Shown in pieces: positions 6,407 to 14,277 of a stretch of 22,578 bases of DNA (the first letter of the stretch is position 1; each line of letters begins with the position of its first letter). This DNA comes from Pelagibius sp050043265. Lineage in GTDB: Bacteria > Pseudomonadota > Alphaproteobacteria > Kiloniellales > Kiloniellaceae. Under the pieces are notes generated by a model. The model searched no databases. It had not been told where the DNA came from and saw only the letters and a program-made list of their open reading frames with translations. The stretch is from NCBI GenBank assembly GCA_050043265.1, contig JBHJIR010000042.1, positions 1 through 22,578 of the forward strand. Direction: 5' to 3'. Position numbers and translations under genes: made by a program.

Positions 6407-7240
6407 ATGTTCAGACGCTCGTTCCTCACGCTCGCGGCCGCCGCGACCGTCGCGGCCGTCAGTTTCGGCAACCCGGCCCAGGCCGAGGACCCGTTCATCG
6501 TCGTGCAGTCCACCACCTCGACGCAGAACTCCGGCCTCTACGACTACCTGCTGCCGATCTACAAGGAAAAGACCGGCGTCGATGTGCGCGTGGTCGCCGT
6601 CGGCACCGGCCAGGCGATCAAGAACGCGCAGAACTGCGACGGCGATGTGCTGTTCGTGCACGCCAAGCCGTCGGAGGAGAAGTTCGTCGCCGCAGGCTAC
6701 GGCGTCAGCCGTGCCGACGTGATGTACAACGACTTCGTCATCGTCGGCCCGGCATCCGACCCGGCCGGCGTCGCCGGCAGCCACGACGTCGGCGCCTCGC
6801 TGACCAAGATCAAGGATGCCAAGGCGCCCTTCGCCTCGCGTGGCGATGACTCCGGCACCCACAAGGCCGAGCGGCGCCTGTGGCAGGCCGCCGGCATCGA
6901 TCCCTCGAAGGACAGCGGCGGCTGGTACCGCGAGACCGGATCGGGCATGGGCGCCACGCTGAACACCGCCGTCGGCATGCAGGCCTACGCGATGACCGAC
7001 CGCGCCACCTGGATCGCCTTCGGCAACAAGGCCGACTTCAAGGTCGCCGTCGAGGGCGACGAGCGCATGTTCAACCAGTACGGCATCATCCTGGTGAACC
7101 AGGAAAAGTGCCCGGCGGTGAAGGCCGACCTGGGCCAGCAGTTCATCGACTGGGTGCTGTCCGACGACGGCCAGTCCGCCATCGCCGACTACAAGAAGAA
7201 CGGCCAGCAACTGTTCTTCCCCAACGCCAAGACGAGCTGA
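6407..7240 (+). CDS. tupA: Tungstate-binding periplasmic protein TupA
   Basis: A 277-residue secreted binding protein. Residues 1-26 form a Sec signal peptide (MFRRSFLTLAAAATVAA...NPAQA, cleavage before EDP). The mature protein starts with the family motif VVQSTTSTQNSGL, whose Thr/Ser residues hold the oxyanion in TupA proteins. It continues with LLPIYKEKTGVDVRVVAVGTGQAIKNAQNCDGDVLFVHAKPSEEKFV, MYNDFVIVGP, SRGDDSGTHKAERRLW and the C-terminal GQQFIDWVLSDDGQSAIADYKKNGQQLF, all in TupA order. The start at 6407 has AAGGGAG seven bases upstream. It is separated from tupC by 52 bases that hold a tandem duplication, perhaps allowing higher expression of the binding protein. Family knowledge favours tungstate over molybdate; the sequence alone cannot prove selectivity. 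Confidence 0.93.
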   Translation: MFRRSFLTLAAAATVAAVSFGNPAQAEDPFIVVQSTTSTQNSGLYDYLLPIYKEKTGVDVRVVAVGTGQAIKNAQNCDGDVLFVHAKPSEEKFVAAGYGVSRADVMYNDFVIVGPASDPAGVAGSHDVGASLTKIKDAKAPFASRGDDSGTHKAERRLWQAAGIDPSKDSGGWYRETGSGMGATLNTAVGMQAYAMTDRATWIAFGNKADFKVAVEGDERMFNQYGIILVNQEKCPAVKADLGQQFIDWVLSDDGQSAIADYKKNGQQLFFPNAKTS

Positions 7241-7265
7241 GGCCTACCCACGCCACCCCACACCT

Positions 7266-7294
7266 GTCGCCCCGGGGCTTGGCCCCGGGGCCCA
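7266..7294 (-). repeat. Intergenic palindromic element, copy B
   Basis: The arms GCCCCGGGGC (7269-7278) and GCCCCGGGGC (7282-7291) around TTG form a 10-bp perfect hairpin, flanked by GTC on one side and CCA on the other. Read on the - strand it has the same TGGG...AAGCCCCGGGGCGAC layout as the other copies. It lies 25 bases after the tupA stop and could stop or protect that transcript, although no T run follows. Confidence 0.75.
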
Positions 7295-7342
7295 GGGGCG
7301 TGGGAGCGGGCACTGCCCCTGAGGGATAGCGCCCATATGGCG

Positions 7343-7370
7343 TCTCACATAAAGACGCAGAATCTCACAT
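7343..7370. repeat. Possible IS-end-like remnant, left of the zinc block
   Basis: TCTCACAT occurs at 7343-7350 and 7363-7370, separated by AAAGACGCAGAA. A related arrangement (TCACATAA...TCTCACATGAGC) is present in the opposite orientation at 15066-15104 on the other side of the zinc block. The - strand reading begins CATGTGAGATTC, which from memory resembles TGTGA-starting termini of IS481-type elements. No transposase is present, so at most this is a remnant. Confidence 0.3.
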
Positions 7371-7541
7371 GGAGCCGATCACGCTGCGGGGTTGAGCTCG
7401 GGGGCAGCGGCCTGTAAGGGGCGCAGGAGGTCTGCTATCCGGCGCGCAGCGGACATCTGCTGATGCCCAACGTGACAGCGGCTTTTGGCCCTTAGCGGAC
7501 ATGTTGCAGGTTGCATCTATGTGATTGGCAATCCAGTCAGG

Positions 7542-8963
7542 TCAGGCAGCCGTTTGGACTTCTGCATTGCGTTCCAGATCCAGCACCTCCAAGGCCCAGT
7601 GGCGCGCCATCGTCGCGTGGTGCGTAACCAGGATGACGGCGGCCTCGGCTTCCTCGGCGGCCTCGGCGATGACCGCCATGACCCGGCGCTGGGTGACGGG
7701 ATCGAGCCGGGAGGTCGGTTCGTCGGCCAGGATCACCGCCGGCGCCAGCGCCAGCACGCGAGCCAGGGCCAGCCGCTGCAGTTCTCCGCCGGAGACGGCG
7801 CGGGGCCGGCGCGCCAGCAGGTCGGGGGCGAGCCCCAGTCGCTGCAGCAGGGACGGCAGGCGGTCGGGGGGCAGACCGTGGCGCCGTTCCAGGTCGTCGA
7901 GACTGGTGGCCAAGCTGACCTGCGGGGCGAAGGCGGCCGGCGGATCCTGGTACAGCTTCTGCAGGCCGACCGGCGCGCGCGCCCGGCCCAGGCGTTCTAC
8001 GCGGCCCGCCGACGGCGGGATCAGTCCGGCGAGGGTATCCAGCAGCGAGGTCTTGCCGAGGCCGCTGGGACCGGTGATCGCCAGGCGGCCGCCTGCCGGC
8101 AGGTCGAAACCGATGCCGGCGCACAGCAGGCGCTGGCCGCGCGCCACCGACAGGGCCTCGGCGCGCAGCACGCTGTCGCCTGTCGCCGGCCTGCTTTCGG
8201 GCAGCGGCCAGGTCGCCGGATCGGCGGCGACGAGTTCGCGGCCATAGGCGCTTTGAGGTGCCGAAAGTACCCGCTCGGCCACGCCGCTTTCAACAACCTC
8301 ACCCTCGCGCAGGATCATCGCCTGTCCGCCCAGCGCGCGTGCCACGGCGATGTCGTGGGTGATGGTGATCAGAATGCCGCCCTCAGCCACGAAATCCGCC
8401 AGCAGCCGCACCACCTCGTCGCGCCGCATCTCGTCCAGTCCCTTGGTCGGCTCGTCGGCGAGCAAGACCCCGGCACCGCCGGCCGTCGCCGCGGCAAAGG
8501 CAACGCGCTGGGCCATGCCGCCTGACAGCGTACCGGGCAGGGCGGCACCCGCACGTCGGTCCAGCTTCAGACGCGTGAGCGTTTGCTCTGCCAGGCTGCG
8601 TGCCTTCTGCCACGGCGTTCTGCCAATCAGGGCATGCACCTCGGCCACCTGGCTCCCGGCGGCCATCAGCGGGTCCAGGGCACGCCAGGGCTCCTGAGGC
8701 AGCATCGCCAGGCGGCGGCCCCACAGCGCCTGGCGGGCGCGCTCCGGCAGGCTGTCCAGGCGCTGGCCGTCCAGCAGCACGGCACCGGTGGCATTCAGGC
8801 CCCGCGGCAGCGCCCCCATAATCGCCTGAGCCAGCAGGCTCTTGCCGGCGCCGGTCTCGCCCAGGATGGTCAAGGGCTCGCCCCGTGCGACCGAGACGCC
8901 CAAGGGGCCGACCAGGCGCCGGTCGCCGATGCAGACTGTCAGGTCTTCGACTTTCAGGGTCAT
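7542..8963 (-). CDS. ABC transporter ATPase with two fused ATP-binding domains
   Basis: A 473-residue protein with two complete ABC domains of about 235 residues each, of the peptide/nickel importer class. Domain 1: Walker A GETGAGKS (35-42), signature LSGGM (146-150), Walker B LLADEPT (167-173), switch His H203. Domain 2: Walker A GPSGLGKT (298-305), signature SGGELQR (391-397), ILADEPT (411-417), switch HH in VTHH (448-449). The C-terminal peptide-transporter extension with cysteines seen in OppD/DppD is missing from both halves. The ATG at 8963 overlaps the upstream permease stop as ATGA; the frame remains open farther upstream, inside the permease gene, and that part is spurious. It is the last gene of the Zur-controlled operon and energises the two permeases, replacing the usual separate D and F subunits. 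Confidence 0.92.
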   Translation of the reverse strand: MTLKVEDLTVCIGDRRLVGPLGVSVARGEPLTILGETGAGKSLLAQAIMGALPRGLNATGAVLLDGQRLDSLPERARQALWGRRLAMLPQEPWRALDPLMAAGSQVAEVHALIGRTPWQKARSLAEQTLTRLKLDRRAGAALPGTLSGGMAQRVAFAAATAGGAGVLLADEPTKGLDEMRRDEVVRLLADFVAEGGILITITHDIAVARALGGQAMILREGEVVESGVAERVLSAPQSAYGRELVAADPATWPLPESRPATGDSVLRAEALSVARGQRLLCAGIGFDLPAGGRLAITGPSGLGKTSLLDTLAGLIPPSAGRVERLGRARAPVGLQKLYQDPPAAFAPQVSLATSLDDLERRHGLPPDRLPSLLQRLGLAPDLLARRPRAVSGGELQRLALARVLALAPAVILADEPTSRLDPVTQRRVMAVIAEAAEEAEAAVILVTHHATMARHWALEVLDLERNAEVQTAA

Positions 8964-9751
8964 GCTTCTTCCTCCCGCCCGGCGCAAAGGCGCAGGCATG
9001 CGACGGTGAAGGCCAGGCAGATGACTGGAGCCATCACTGTCCAGGGGGCTTCGCGCCAGTTGGGCAGCAGTTCGGCCATCATGACACCCCATTCCGGCGT
9101 CGGCGGCCTGAGGCCGACGGAGATGAAGCCCAGGGTCGCCAGCGCGGTGACCACCGTCGCCGCGCCGAAGGCGGCGAGGGTCAGCACCTGCGTCGCCACC
9201 GCGGGCCAGAGGTGCCGGCGCACGATGTGCCAGCGGCCGAGGCCGAGCATCTGCGCGGCTTCCACTGCCGGCCCGGCGACGACGATGCGGGTCCGCGCCC
9301 GGGACATGCGGAAGAACTCGACCCACAGCGTGAGCGCCAGGCCTGCATAGAGAGTCCACCAGCTGTTTGGGTGGATGGCGGCCAGCAGCAGGACGAGCAG
9401 CAGGCCCGGCAGGGCCAGGACACCGTCGGCGAAGGCGCCCAGCAGGCGGTCCGTGATACCGCCGGCCCAGCCGGCGAGGATACCGAGGCCGGTGCCGAAG
9501 CAGGCGGCGCTGAGGACGGCGAAGGCGGCCAGCGAAAGCGTGATCCGCGCCCCTGCCAGCAGGCGCGCCGCCATGTCGCGGCCCAGGTGGTCGGTGCCCA
9601 GAAGATGGCCTTCGCTCAGCGGCGGCGGCAGCGACGCCATGAGATTCTGGCGAGCCGGATCGTGGCCCACCAGCAGCGGCCCGGCCAGCGCCAAGGCCGC
9701 CATCGCGGCGATGCCGGCAAGGCCGATGAAACGCGCAATGCCGCCGGTCAT
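8960..9751 (-). CDS. Peptide/nickel-type ABC permease, DppC-like
   Basis: A 263-residue inner-membrane permease of the DppC/OppC/NikC class. The N-terminal helix (residues 6-28) is followed by the family motif LLGTDHLGRDMAARLLAGARITL (about 50-72), and the ATPase-contact loop AAQMLGLGRWHIVRRHLWPAV is followed by FISVGLRPPTPEWGVMMAE. About six hydrophobic segments are visible. The length is slightly short for the family but no element is missing. Its start overlaps the stop of the DppB-like permease (TCAT at 9748-9751) and its stop overlaps the ATPase start, so the three genes are translationally coupled. It forms the channel together with the DppB-like subunit. Substrate: see the binding protein. 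Confidence 0.92.
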   Translation of the reverse strand: MTGGIARFIGLAGIAAMAALALAGPLLVGHDPARQNLMASLPPPLSEGHLLGTDHLGRDMAARLLAGARITLSLAAFAVLSAACFGTGLGILAGWAGGITDRLLGAFADGVLALPGLLLVLLLAAIHPNSWWTLYAGLALTLWVEFFRMSRARTRIVVAGPAVEAAQMLGLGRWHIVRRHLWPAVATQVLTLAAFGAATVVTALATLGFISVGLRPPTPEWGVMMAELLPNWREAPWTVMAPVICLAFTVACLRLCAGREEEA

Positions 9752-10728
9752 GCGCGCATCCTCGGATCCAGCGCCCGGCAGGCGAGATCGACCAGGAAAC
9801 TCAGAACGACGAAGGCCAGTCCCAGGGTCAGTGCCGTGCCCTGCAGCATCGGCACGTCGCGCTGGAAGATCGCGTGCGTCAGCGCATGGCCGATGCCGGG
9901 CCAGGCAAAGAGGCTCTCGACGACCACCACGCCCTCCAGGATCAGCGCCGCCTGGACACCGAGATAAGCGACGACGGGAACGCTGGCATTGCGCAGGCCG
10001 TGCCGCCAGAAGGCGACCGGCAGCGGCAGGCCCTTCAGGCGGGCGAACTGAAAGCTCTCACTGGCGACGGTCTCGGCAACGGCGTTGCGCACGACGCGGG
10101 TCAACACGGCGGTCAGGAACAGTCCCAGGGTGAGGCTCGGCAGGATCAGATGGCTTGCACGGCCGTGACCGGCGGCGGGCAGAGCGCGCAGTTCGACAGC
10201 CAGCAGCAGCATCAGCACCACGCCGAGCAGGAAGGCCGGTGTCGCCCGCAGGCCGATCGAGAGCACGGCGCTCACCCGGTCGAGCACTCCCCCGGGGGCC
10301 AGGCCGGCAAGGCATCCAACGGGCAGCGATATCGCCAGCGCGACCAGCATCGCGGCGACAGCAAGACTGACGGTGTTGGCGAGCTGGGAGGCGATGGCGG
10401 CGGCGACCCGCTCGCCGGTGACGACCGAGCGGCCGAGGTCCAGCACCAGGGTATGGCCGAGCCACTCGGCCAGGCGTGCCGGCGCCGGGCGGTCGAGGCC
10501 CAGTTCCGCGCGCACCAGATCGGCGGCCGCCGCCGAGACGGCATCGTAACCGTAGCGTCCGGCGGCGATGCGGAAGGCCGCGTCGCCCGGCAGGGCCTCC
10601 ATCATGGCAAAGCCGACGACGCCGACGACCAGCGCGACGATCACCGCCTGGACGCAGCGCCCGGCGACGATCCGCAGCATCCCGCCGCCGGCAAGGCGGC
10701 GGGAGGCGGCACCCATAGCGAGCGGCAT
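9748..10728 (-). CDS. Peptide/nickel-type ABC permease, DppB-like
   Basis: A 326-residue permease of the DppB/OppB/NikB class. Helix 1 (VAGRCVQAVIVALVVGVVGFAMM) precedes the periplasmic motif MEALPGDAAFRIAAGR, an ELGLDRPAPARLAEWLGHTLVLDLGRSVVTGERV segment, several helices, and the ATPase-contact loop SFQFARLKGLPLPVAFWRHGLRNASVP. The C terminus VVVESLFAWPGIGHALTHAIFQRDVPMLQG is a strong family mark. I chose the ATG at 10728 because it overlaps the stop of the binding-protein gene (TAATG); in-frame ATGs at 10716 and 10680 are alternatives, the last being closest to the usual family start. The open frame upstream to 10959 lies in the binding-protein gene and is not coding. Confidence 0.9.
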   Translation of the reverse strand: MPLAMGAASRRLAGGGMLRIVAGRCVQAVIVALVVGVVGFAMMEALPGDAAFRIAAGRYGYDAVSAAAADLVRAELGLDRPAPARLAEWLGHTLVLDLGRSVVTGERVAAAIASQLANTVSLAVAAMLVALAISLPVGCLAGLAPGGVLDRVSAVLSIGLRATPAFLLGVVLMLLLAVELRALPAAGHGRASHLILPSLTLGLFLTAVLTRVVRNAVAETVASESFQFARLKGLPLPVAFWRHGLRNASVPVVAYLGVQAALILEGVVVVESLFAWPGIGHALTHAIFQRDVPMLQGTALTLGLAFVVLSFLVDLACRALDPRMRA

Positions 10729-12281
10729 TACTCTGCCCAGCGCAGATCGGAGAGGCCGTAGGTGCGCTCCAGCGGGTCGACGGCAACGCCTTTCAGGGCG
10801 GCGGGATGGGCCACGGTTTGCTGATACCAGGCAATCGGGATCAGCGGCAGTTCGACTTGCAGGGCCTCGGTCACGGTGGCGATGGCCGGTACGCGCTGCG
10901 CCATGTCGCTGACACCGCTCGCCGTTTCCAGGGCCGCGGCCACGGCGGGAGCGTCCCAATTCATCGCGCCCCAGTCACCGCCGCCGGAGCCGAAATCGTC
11001 CATCGCATTGACCACCGGATCGGGCGTCAGGCCGTAGTTGCGGGCATAGAGCCCCATGTCCAGCGAGCCGTCCTGGTGGCCGGCGGGAATTTCAGAGGAG
11101 TTGCCGACGGATACGTCCAACGCGACGCCGATCTGGCGCCACTGGTCCTGCAGGGCGGCAGCGATCAGCGGCAGTTCGGGCCGGTTGGGAAAGGTGCGCA
11201 GGGTCAGGGCGAAGCGCACGCCGTCCCGCTCCAGGATGCCGTCGGAGCCGGGCTTCCAGCCGAGGTCGGCGAGGATGCGCCTGGCTGCCTCGGGATCGTG
11301 AGTGAGGGGGGCAAGGTCCGGGTTGTGCCAGCCGGCGACCGCCGGGGGAAACAGCTGGCTCGCGGCCGCCTCGGGAAAGCGCAGGATGCCCGCCGCGATG
11401 CCGGCCCGGTCGATGGCCAGGCTGAGGGCGCGGCGCGCTTCGCTGTCGGCCAGGGGCGCACGGGCGATGTTCAGCTTCACGACGATGACGCGCGGGATCG
11501 GCTTCACCTGGACGTCGACATCGTCCAGTGCCTTGAGCCGCGAATAGCCCGCCGGGTCGAGTGTGAAGGCAAGGTCGGCATCGCCGCTCTCGACCATCAG
11601 GGCGCGCGTCTCAGCGCGGTGGGACGAGAGGTAGGACGCGGTTTCGATCGCCGGCGCTGCGCCCCAGTAGCCGTCGAAGCGGCGCACCGTCATCGACTGC
11701 GGCGCGTTCAACTCGGCCACTTCGAAGGGGCCGGTGGCGATGAACTGTGTCACCTCGCCGGCGGCGTCGAATGAGGCCGGGGCCAGGATCATGGCCGTGT
11801 AGTTGGCGAGGACCGCCGGCAGCGCCGCGTAGGGGCGCTTCAGCCGGATGACGACGGCATTGTCCGCGGCCTCGATCCGCTCGATGGGGGCCATGCCGAA
11901 GACGCCAGGTTTGCCGCTGGCGCGCTGCAGGCTGGCAACCGCGGCCGCGACGGTCAGCGGCGTGCCGTCGTGAAAGCTGACGCCCTGGCGCAGGGTGAAG
12001 GTCCAGGTCAGGCCGTCGTCGCTGACACCCCACTGCGTGGCCAGGACCGGCACCAGCTTGCCGTCCAGGTCGGCACCCACCAGCGTCTCGCCGGTCTGCA
12101 TGCGGAGATAGGTGTAGCCGTCCTGCGAAGGCTCCATGCCCGACACGTGCCAGGGCGCCACCACGGCCACGGACGTACGCTGCTGCGCCTCTGCGGCGGG
12201 AACGACAGTTGCAAAAGAGCAGGAAACAACCGCGGCCGCAGCAAGCAGCGACCGCAGGGCAAAGTGGATCATCAACGCCAT
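10728..12281 (-). CDS. Family 5 extracellular solute-binding protein, Zur-controlled
   Basis: A 517-residue periplasmic binding protein of the peptide/nickel/opine class (SBP family 5). Residues 1-32 are a Sec signal peptide (cleavage AEA-QQ). Family marks are LVPVLATQWGVSDDGLTWTFTLRQGVSFHDGTPL (about 76-110), TGPFEVAEL...VRRFDGYWG, the RRALSLAIDRAGIA helix, DPEAARRILADLGW and the C-terminal LPLIPIAWYQQTVAH. It heads the four-gene importer operon. A 19-bp palindromic Zur-type operator lies 12 bases before the start. The importer is therefore probably induced by zinc shortage and may carry zinc bound to a small chelator; free zinc, nickel or peptides remain possible. A second start at 12272 (residue 4) would change little. 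No His-rich zinc loop like that of ZnuA is present. Confidence 0.9.
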   Translation of the reverse strand: MALMIHFALRSLLAAAAVVSCSFATVVPAAEAQQRTSVAVVAPWHVSGMEPSQDGYTYLRMQTGETLVGADLDGKLVPVLATQWGVSDDGLTWTFTLRQGVSFHDGTPLTVAAAVASLQRASGKPGVFGMAPIERIEAADNAVVIRLKRPYAALPAVLANYTAMILAPASFDAAGEVTQFIATGPFEVAELNAPQSMTVRRFDGYWGAAPAIETASYLSSHRAETRALMVESGDADLAFTLDPAGYSRLKALDDVDVQVKPIPRVIVVKLNIARAPLADSEARRALSLAIDRAGIAAGILRFPEAAASQLFPPAVAGWHNPDLAPLTHDPEAARRILADLGWKPGSDGILERDGVRFALTLRTFPNRPELPLIAAALQDQWRQIGVALDVSVGNSSEIPAGHQDGSLDMGLYARNYGLTPDPVVNAMDDFGSGGGDWGAMNWDAPAVAAALETASGVSDMAQRVPAIATVTEALQVELPLIPIAWYQQTVAHPAALKGVAVDPLERTYGLSDLRWAE

Positions 12282-12292
12282 CCCGTAGGTTT

Positions 12293-12311
12293 AATGTTAT
12301 GCTATATCATC
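12293..12311 (-). promoter_or_regulatory. Zur-type operator of the importer operon
   Basis: On the - strand the sequence is GATGATATAGCATAACATT. It matches the site before the COG0523 gene (13012-13030) at 16 of 19 positions, and the right half ATAACATT is identical. This TGTTATnnnATAACA-like palindrome is the form known for alphaproteobacterial Zur. It lies between the end of zur (stop at 12316) and the start of the binding protein at 12281, so the importer has its own repressible promoter. Confidence 0.8.
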
Positions 12312-12315
12312 ACAT

Positions 12316-12885
12316 CTAAGGAAAATTCTGCCGCCGCGCAAGCGATTCAAATCGTCGCTGCCGGAACTTGTGGCGAAAGTTCCGGTTGGCGGGGGGGCAG
12401 GCGGCCGCGCCGCCGGCGGCGATGCAGTTGGGGCAGAGGCCTGCGGCCTCGATGACGGTCTGCTCGATCCTGAAGCCCGCTTCCCGCGCCGCCTTGCCAA
12501 GCGGGCTGCGGGCGGGAAGCGACGCCGCTTCGGCGACGCAGTTGCAGCCTCTGCAGATCATGAAGGCCGGCGTGTGCGTCTCGCGCGGCTGCGTGCAGGC
12601 GATGAAAGCGTTCAGGCGCTCGACCTTGTGCGCGAAACCCTGGGCGATCAGGAAATCCAGGGCACGATAGGCGATGGAGGGCTGGGCCCCGCGTCCCTCT
12701 TCGGTCAGGCGCTGCAGAATGTCGTAGGCCCCGAGCGGCCGGTGCTCTTCCAGCAGAAGCTCCAGCACCCGGCGCCGAGTCGGCGTGAGCTGCAGCTTGT
12801 TGGCACGGCAGTGCGCCTCGGCGAACTCGATCGCCTTCCTGGCGCAGGCGGCATGGTTGTGTTTCTTGAACCCGATCGCAGCCAT
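12316..12885 (-). CDS. zur: Fur-family zinc uptake regulator Zur
   Basis: A 189-residue Fur superfamily repressor. The winged helix covers about residues 32-90 (LTPTRRRVLELLLEEHRPLGAYDILQRL...QPSIAYRALDFLIAQGFAHKVE). The dimerisation domain holds two CxxC pairs, CRGC (111-114) and CPNC (151-154), which form the structural zinc site. H104 with nearby His/Cys/Glu residues, and the N-terminal HNHAACA, can supply regulatory zinc ligands. I prefer the ATG at 12885 over the one at 12927 because AAGGAGA (12895-12901 on the - strand) lies nine bases upstream of it. A basic tail of about 30 residues after CPNC is longer than usual. The two operators beside it and the zinc-linked neighbours (COG0523, DUF1826) support zinc rather than iron sensing. 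It should repress both transcription units when zinc is sufficient. Confidence 0.93.
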   Translation of the reverse strand: MAAIGFKKHNHAACARKAIEFAEAHCRANKLQLTPTRRRVLELLLEEHRPLGAYDILQRLTEEGRGAQPSIAYRALDFLIAQGFAHKVERLNAFIACTQPRETHTPAFMICRGCNCVAEAASLPARSPLGKAAREAGFRIEQTVIEAAGLCPNCIAAGGAAACPPANRNFRHKFRQRRFESLARRQNFP

Positions 12886-13001
12886 TCGTCGCAGTCTCCT
12901 TCCGGGCCGGATGCTGTCACCCATCATACAGGCGCGGCTTCATTCTACAAAACGCGATCAGGGGCACGATCCGGCGCGATTCCGGAGGGCGCCGGGCCCT
13001 G

Positions 13002-13029
13002 TTGACATTGCGATGTTATTACATAACAT
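13002..13029 (+). promoter_or_regulatory. Probable promoter of the COG0523 gene
   Basis: TTGACA at 13002-13007 is a perfect -35 box. After 16 bases comes TAACAT at 13024-13029, matching four of six -10 positions. The Zur-type palindrome 13012-13030 covers the spacer and -10, an ideal position for repression. Confidence 0.65.
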
Positions 13030-13030
13030 T
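13012..13030 (+). promoter_or_regulatory. Zur-type operator of the COG0523-DUF1826 operon
   Basis: ATGTTAT (13013-13019) and ATAACAT (13023-13029) are perfect inverted repeats around TAC. The site lies 38 bases before the GTG start, in the divergent gap with zur, and matches the importer operator at 16 of 19 positions. It could also affect zur itself, giving autoregulation. Confidence 0.85.
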
Positions 13031-13068
13031 CCTACTCTTCTCTGTCCAACCCCTGTGGGAGCATTTCG

Positions 13069-14277
13069 GTGATACGGCTGCCCGTCACGGTCCTGTCCGG
13101 CTTTCTCGGTGCCGGCAAGACGACCCTGCTGAACCATGTCCTGAACAAACGCGAGGGCCGGCGCGTCGCGGTCATCGTCAACGACATGAGCGAGGTGAAC
13201 ATCGACGCGGATCTGGTGCGTAACGGGGGCGGGTCCCTGTCGCGCAGCGATGAAAAGCTGGTTGAAATGACCAACGGCTGCATCTGCTGCACCCTGCGAG
13301 ACGACCTGTTGCAGGAAGTGCGCCGGCTCGCCGCGGAGCAGCGTTTCGACTACCTGCTGATCGAGTCCACGGGCATCTCGGAACCCCTGCCCGTGGCCAC
13401 CACATTCGACTTCCGCGACGAGGCCGGCGAAAGCCTCTCCGATCTCGCGCGCCTCGACACCATGGTGACGGTCGTCGATGCCGCCCACCTGCTGCGCGAC
13501 TACGGCTCCAGCGATTTCCTGCGCGACCGCGGCGAGTCCCTGGGCGAGGACGACGATCGAACGCTGGTCGATCTGCTGGTCGAGCAGATCGAGTTCGCCG
13601 ATGTGGTGGTGCTGAACAAGCTCGACATTGCCAGCCCCGAACAGGCCGACGCGGCGCGCAGGATCGTGCGCGCGCTGAACCCCGAAGCCACGGTGGTGGA
13701 AAGCACCATGGGGCGCGTGCCGCTGGATGCGGTCTTGAGTACCGGCCGCTTCAACCTGGAAAAGGCACAGGCCCATCCGCTCTGGTACAAGGAACTCTAC
13801 GGCGCGGCCGAGCATGTGCCGGAGACCGAAGAGTACGGCATCACCTCTTTCGTCTATCGCGCCCGGCGTCCCTTCCAGCCGGCCCGCTTCTACGCCTTCA
13901 TCAACCGCACCTGGCCGGGGGTGATCCGGGCCAAGGGCCATTTCTGGTTGGCGACACGGCCCGACTGGGTCGGCGAGATCAGCCACGCCGGCGCGGTGGT
14001 CCGCCACCAGGCCATGGGCATCTGGTGGGCGGCGGTGCCGCGCGAGCGCTGGCCCGAGCATCCGGAGTGGCGCGACAGCATCGCGGCGAACTGGGATTCC
14101 ATCTTCGAGGACCGGCGCCAGGAGATCGTCTTCATCGGCAGCGGCATGGACGAGGCCGCGATGCGCGCCGACCTCGACGCCTGCCTGGTGGAAGCCGAGG
14201 CGGGGGAGGCTTTCGACGCCGCGCTGTGGCGCGACCTGCCGGACCCCTTTCCGCGCTGGGAGCGGGCCGTGGCATGA
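13069..14277 (+). CDS. COG0523 (CobW/G3E) GTPase, zinc-responsive metallochaperone
   Basis: A 402-residue G3E-family GTPase. Walker A GFLGAGKT (11-18), the metal-binding GCICC motif (C71, C73, C74) of COG0523 proteins, ESTGISEP (99-106) and the guanine-specificity motif NKLD (183-186) are all present. The CobW C-terminal domain spans about residues 255-395. There is no His-rich loop after NKLD as found in HypB-like or some CobW proteins. Members under Zur control are thought to hand zinc to essential enzymes when zinc is scarce. The start is GTG at 13069 (MIRLPVTVLSGF); the Walker A position fits no later start. The TGA overlaps the ATG of the DUF1826 gene. The operator and promoter just upstream make zinc control very likely; direct target proteins are unknown. 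Confidence 0.93.
   Translation: MIRLPVTVLSGFLGAGKTTLLNHVLNKREGRRVAVIVNDMSEVNIDADLVRNGGGSLSRSDEKLVEMTNGCICCTLRDDLLQEVRRLAAEQRFDYLLIESTGISEPLPVATTFDFRDEAGESLSDLARLDTMVTVVDAAHLLRDYGSSDFLRDRGESLGEDDDRTLVDLLVEQIEFADVVVLNKLDIASPEQADAARRIVRALNPEATVVESTMGRVPLDAVLSTGRFNLEKAQAHPLWYKELYGAAEHVPETEEYGITSFVYRARRPFQPARFYAFINRTWPGVIRAKGHFWLATRPDWVGEISHAGAVVRHQAMGIWWAAVPRERWPEHPEWRDSIAANWDSIFEDRRQEIVFIGSGMDEAAMRADLDACLVEAEAGEAFDAALWRDLPDPFPRWERAVA

Larger units (their letters stand above)
7241..7541. other. Gap with palindromic element and IS-end-like motifs
   Basis: This 301-base gap between tupA and the convergent zinc-block operon holds palindromic element copy B (7266-7294), the motif pair TCTCACAT at 7343 and 7363 around AAAGACGCAGAA, and AGCGGACAT at 7448 and 7494. 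No gene and no good terminator with a T run were seen. Confidence 0.5.

Noticed and set aside
4878..7240. Phosphate (Pst) or molybdate (Mod) transporter
   Set aside because: The TTSTQNSGL motif in the binding protein and the missing molybdate-binding C-terminal domain in the ATPase point to Tup.
7266..7294. Rho-independent terminator of tup
   Set aside because: Strong hairpin but no T run; it matches the dispersed intergenic element better.
12316..12885. Fur or PerR instead of Zur
   Set aside because: Gene neighbours (COG0523, DUF1826) and the TGTTATnnnATAACA-type operators fit Zur; Fur would prefer iron-uptake neighbours.
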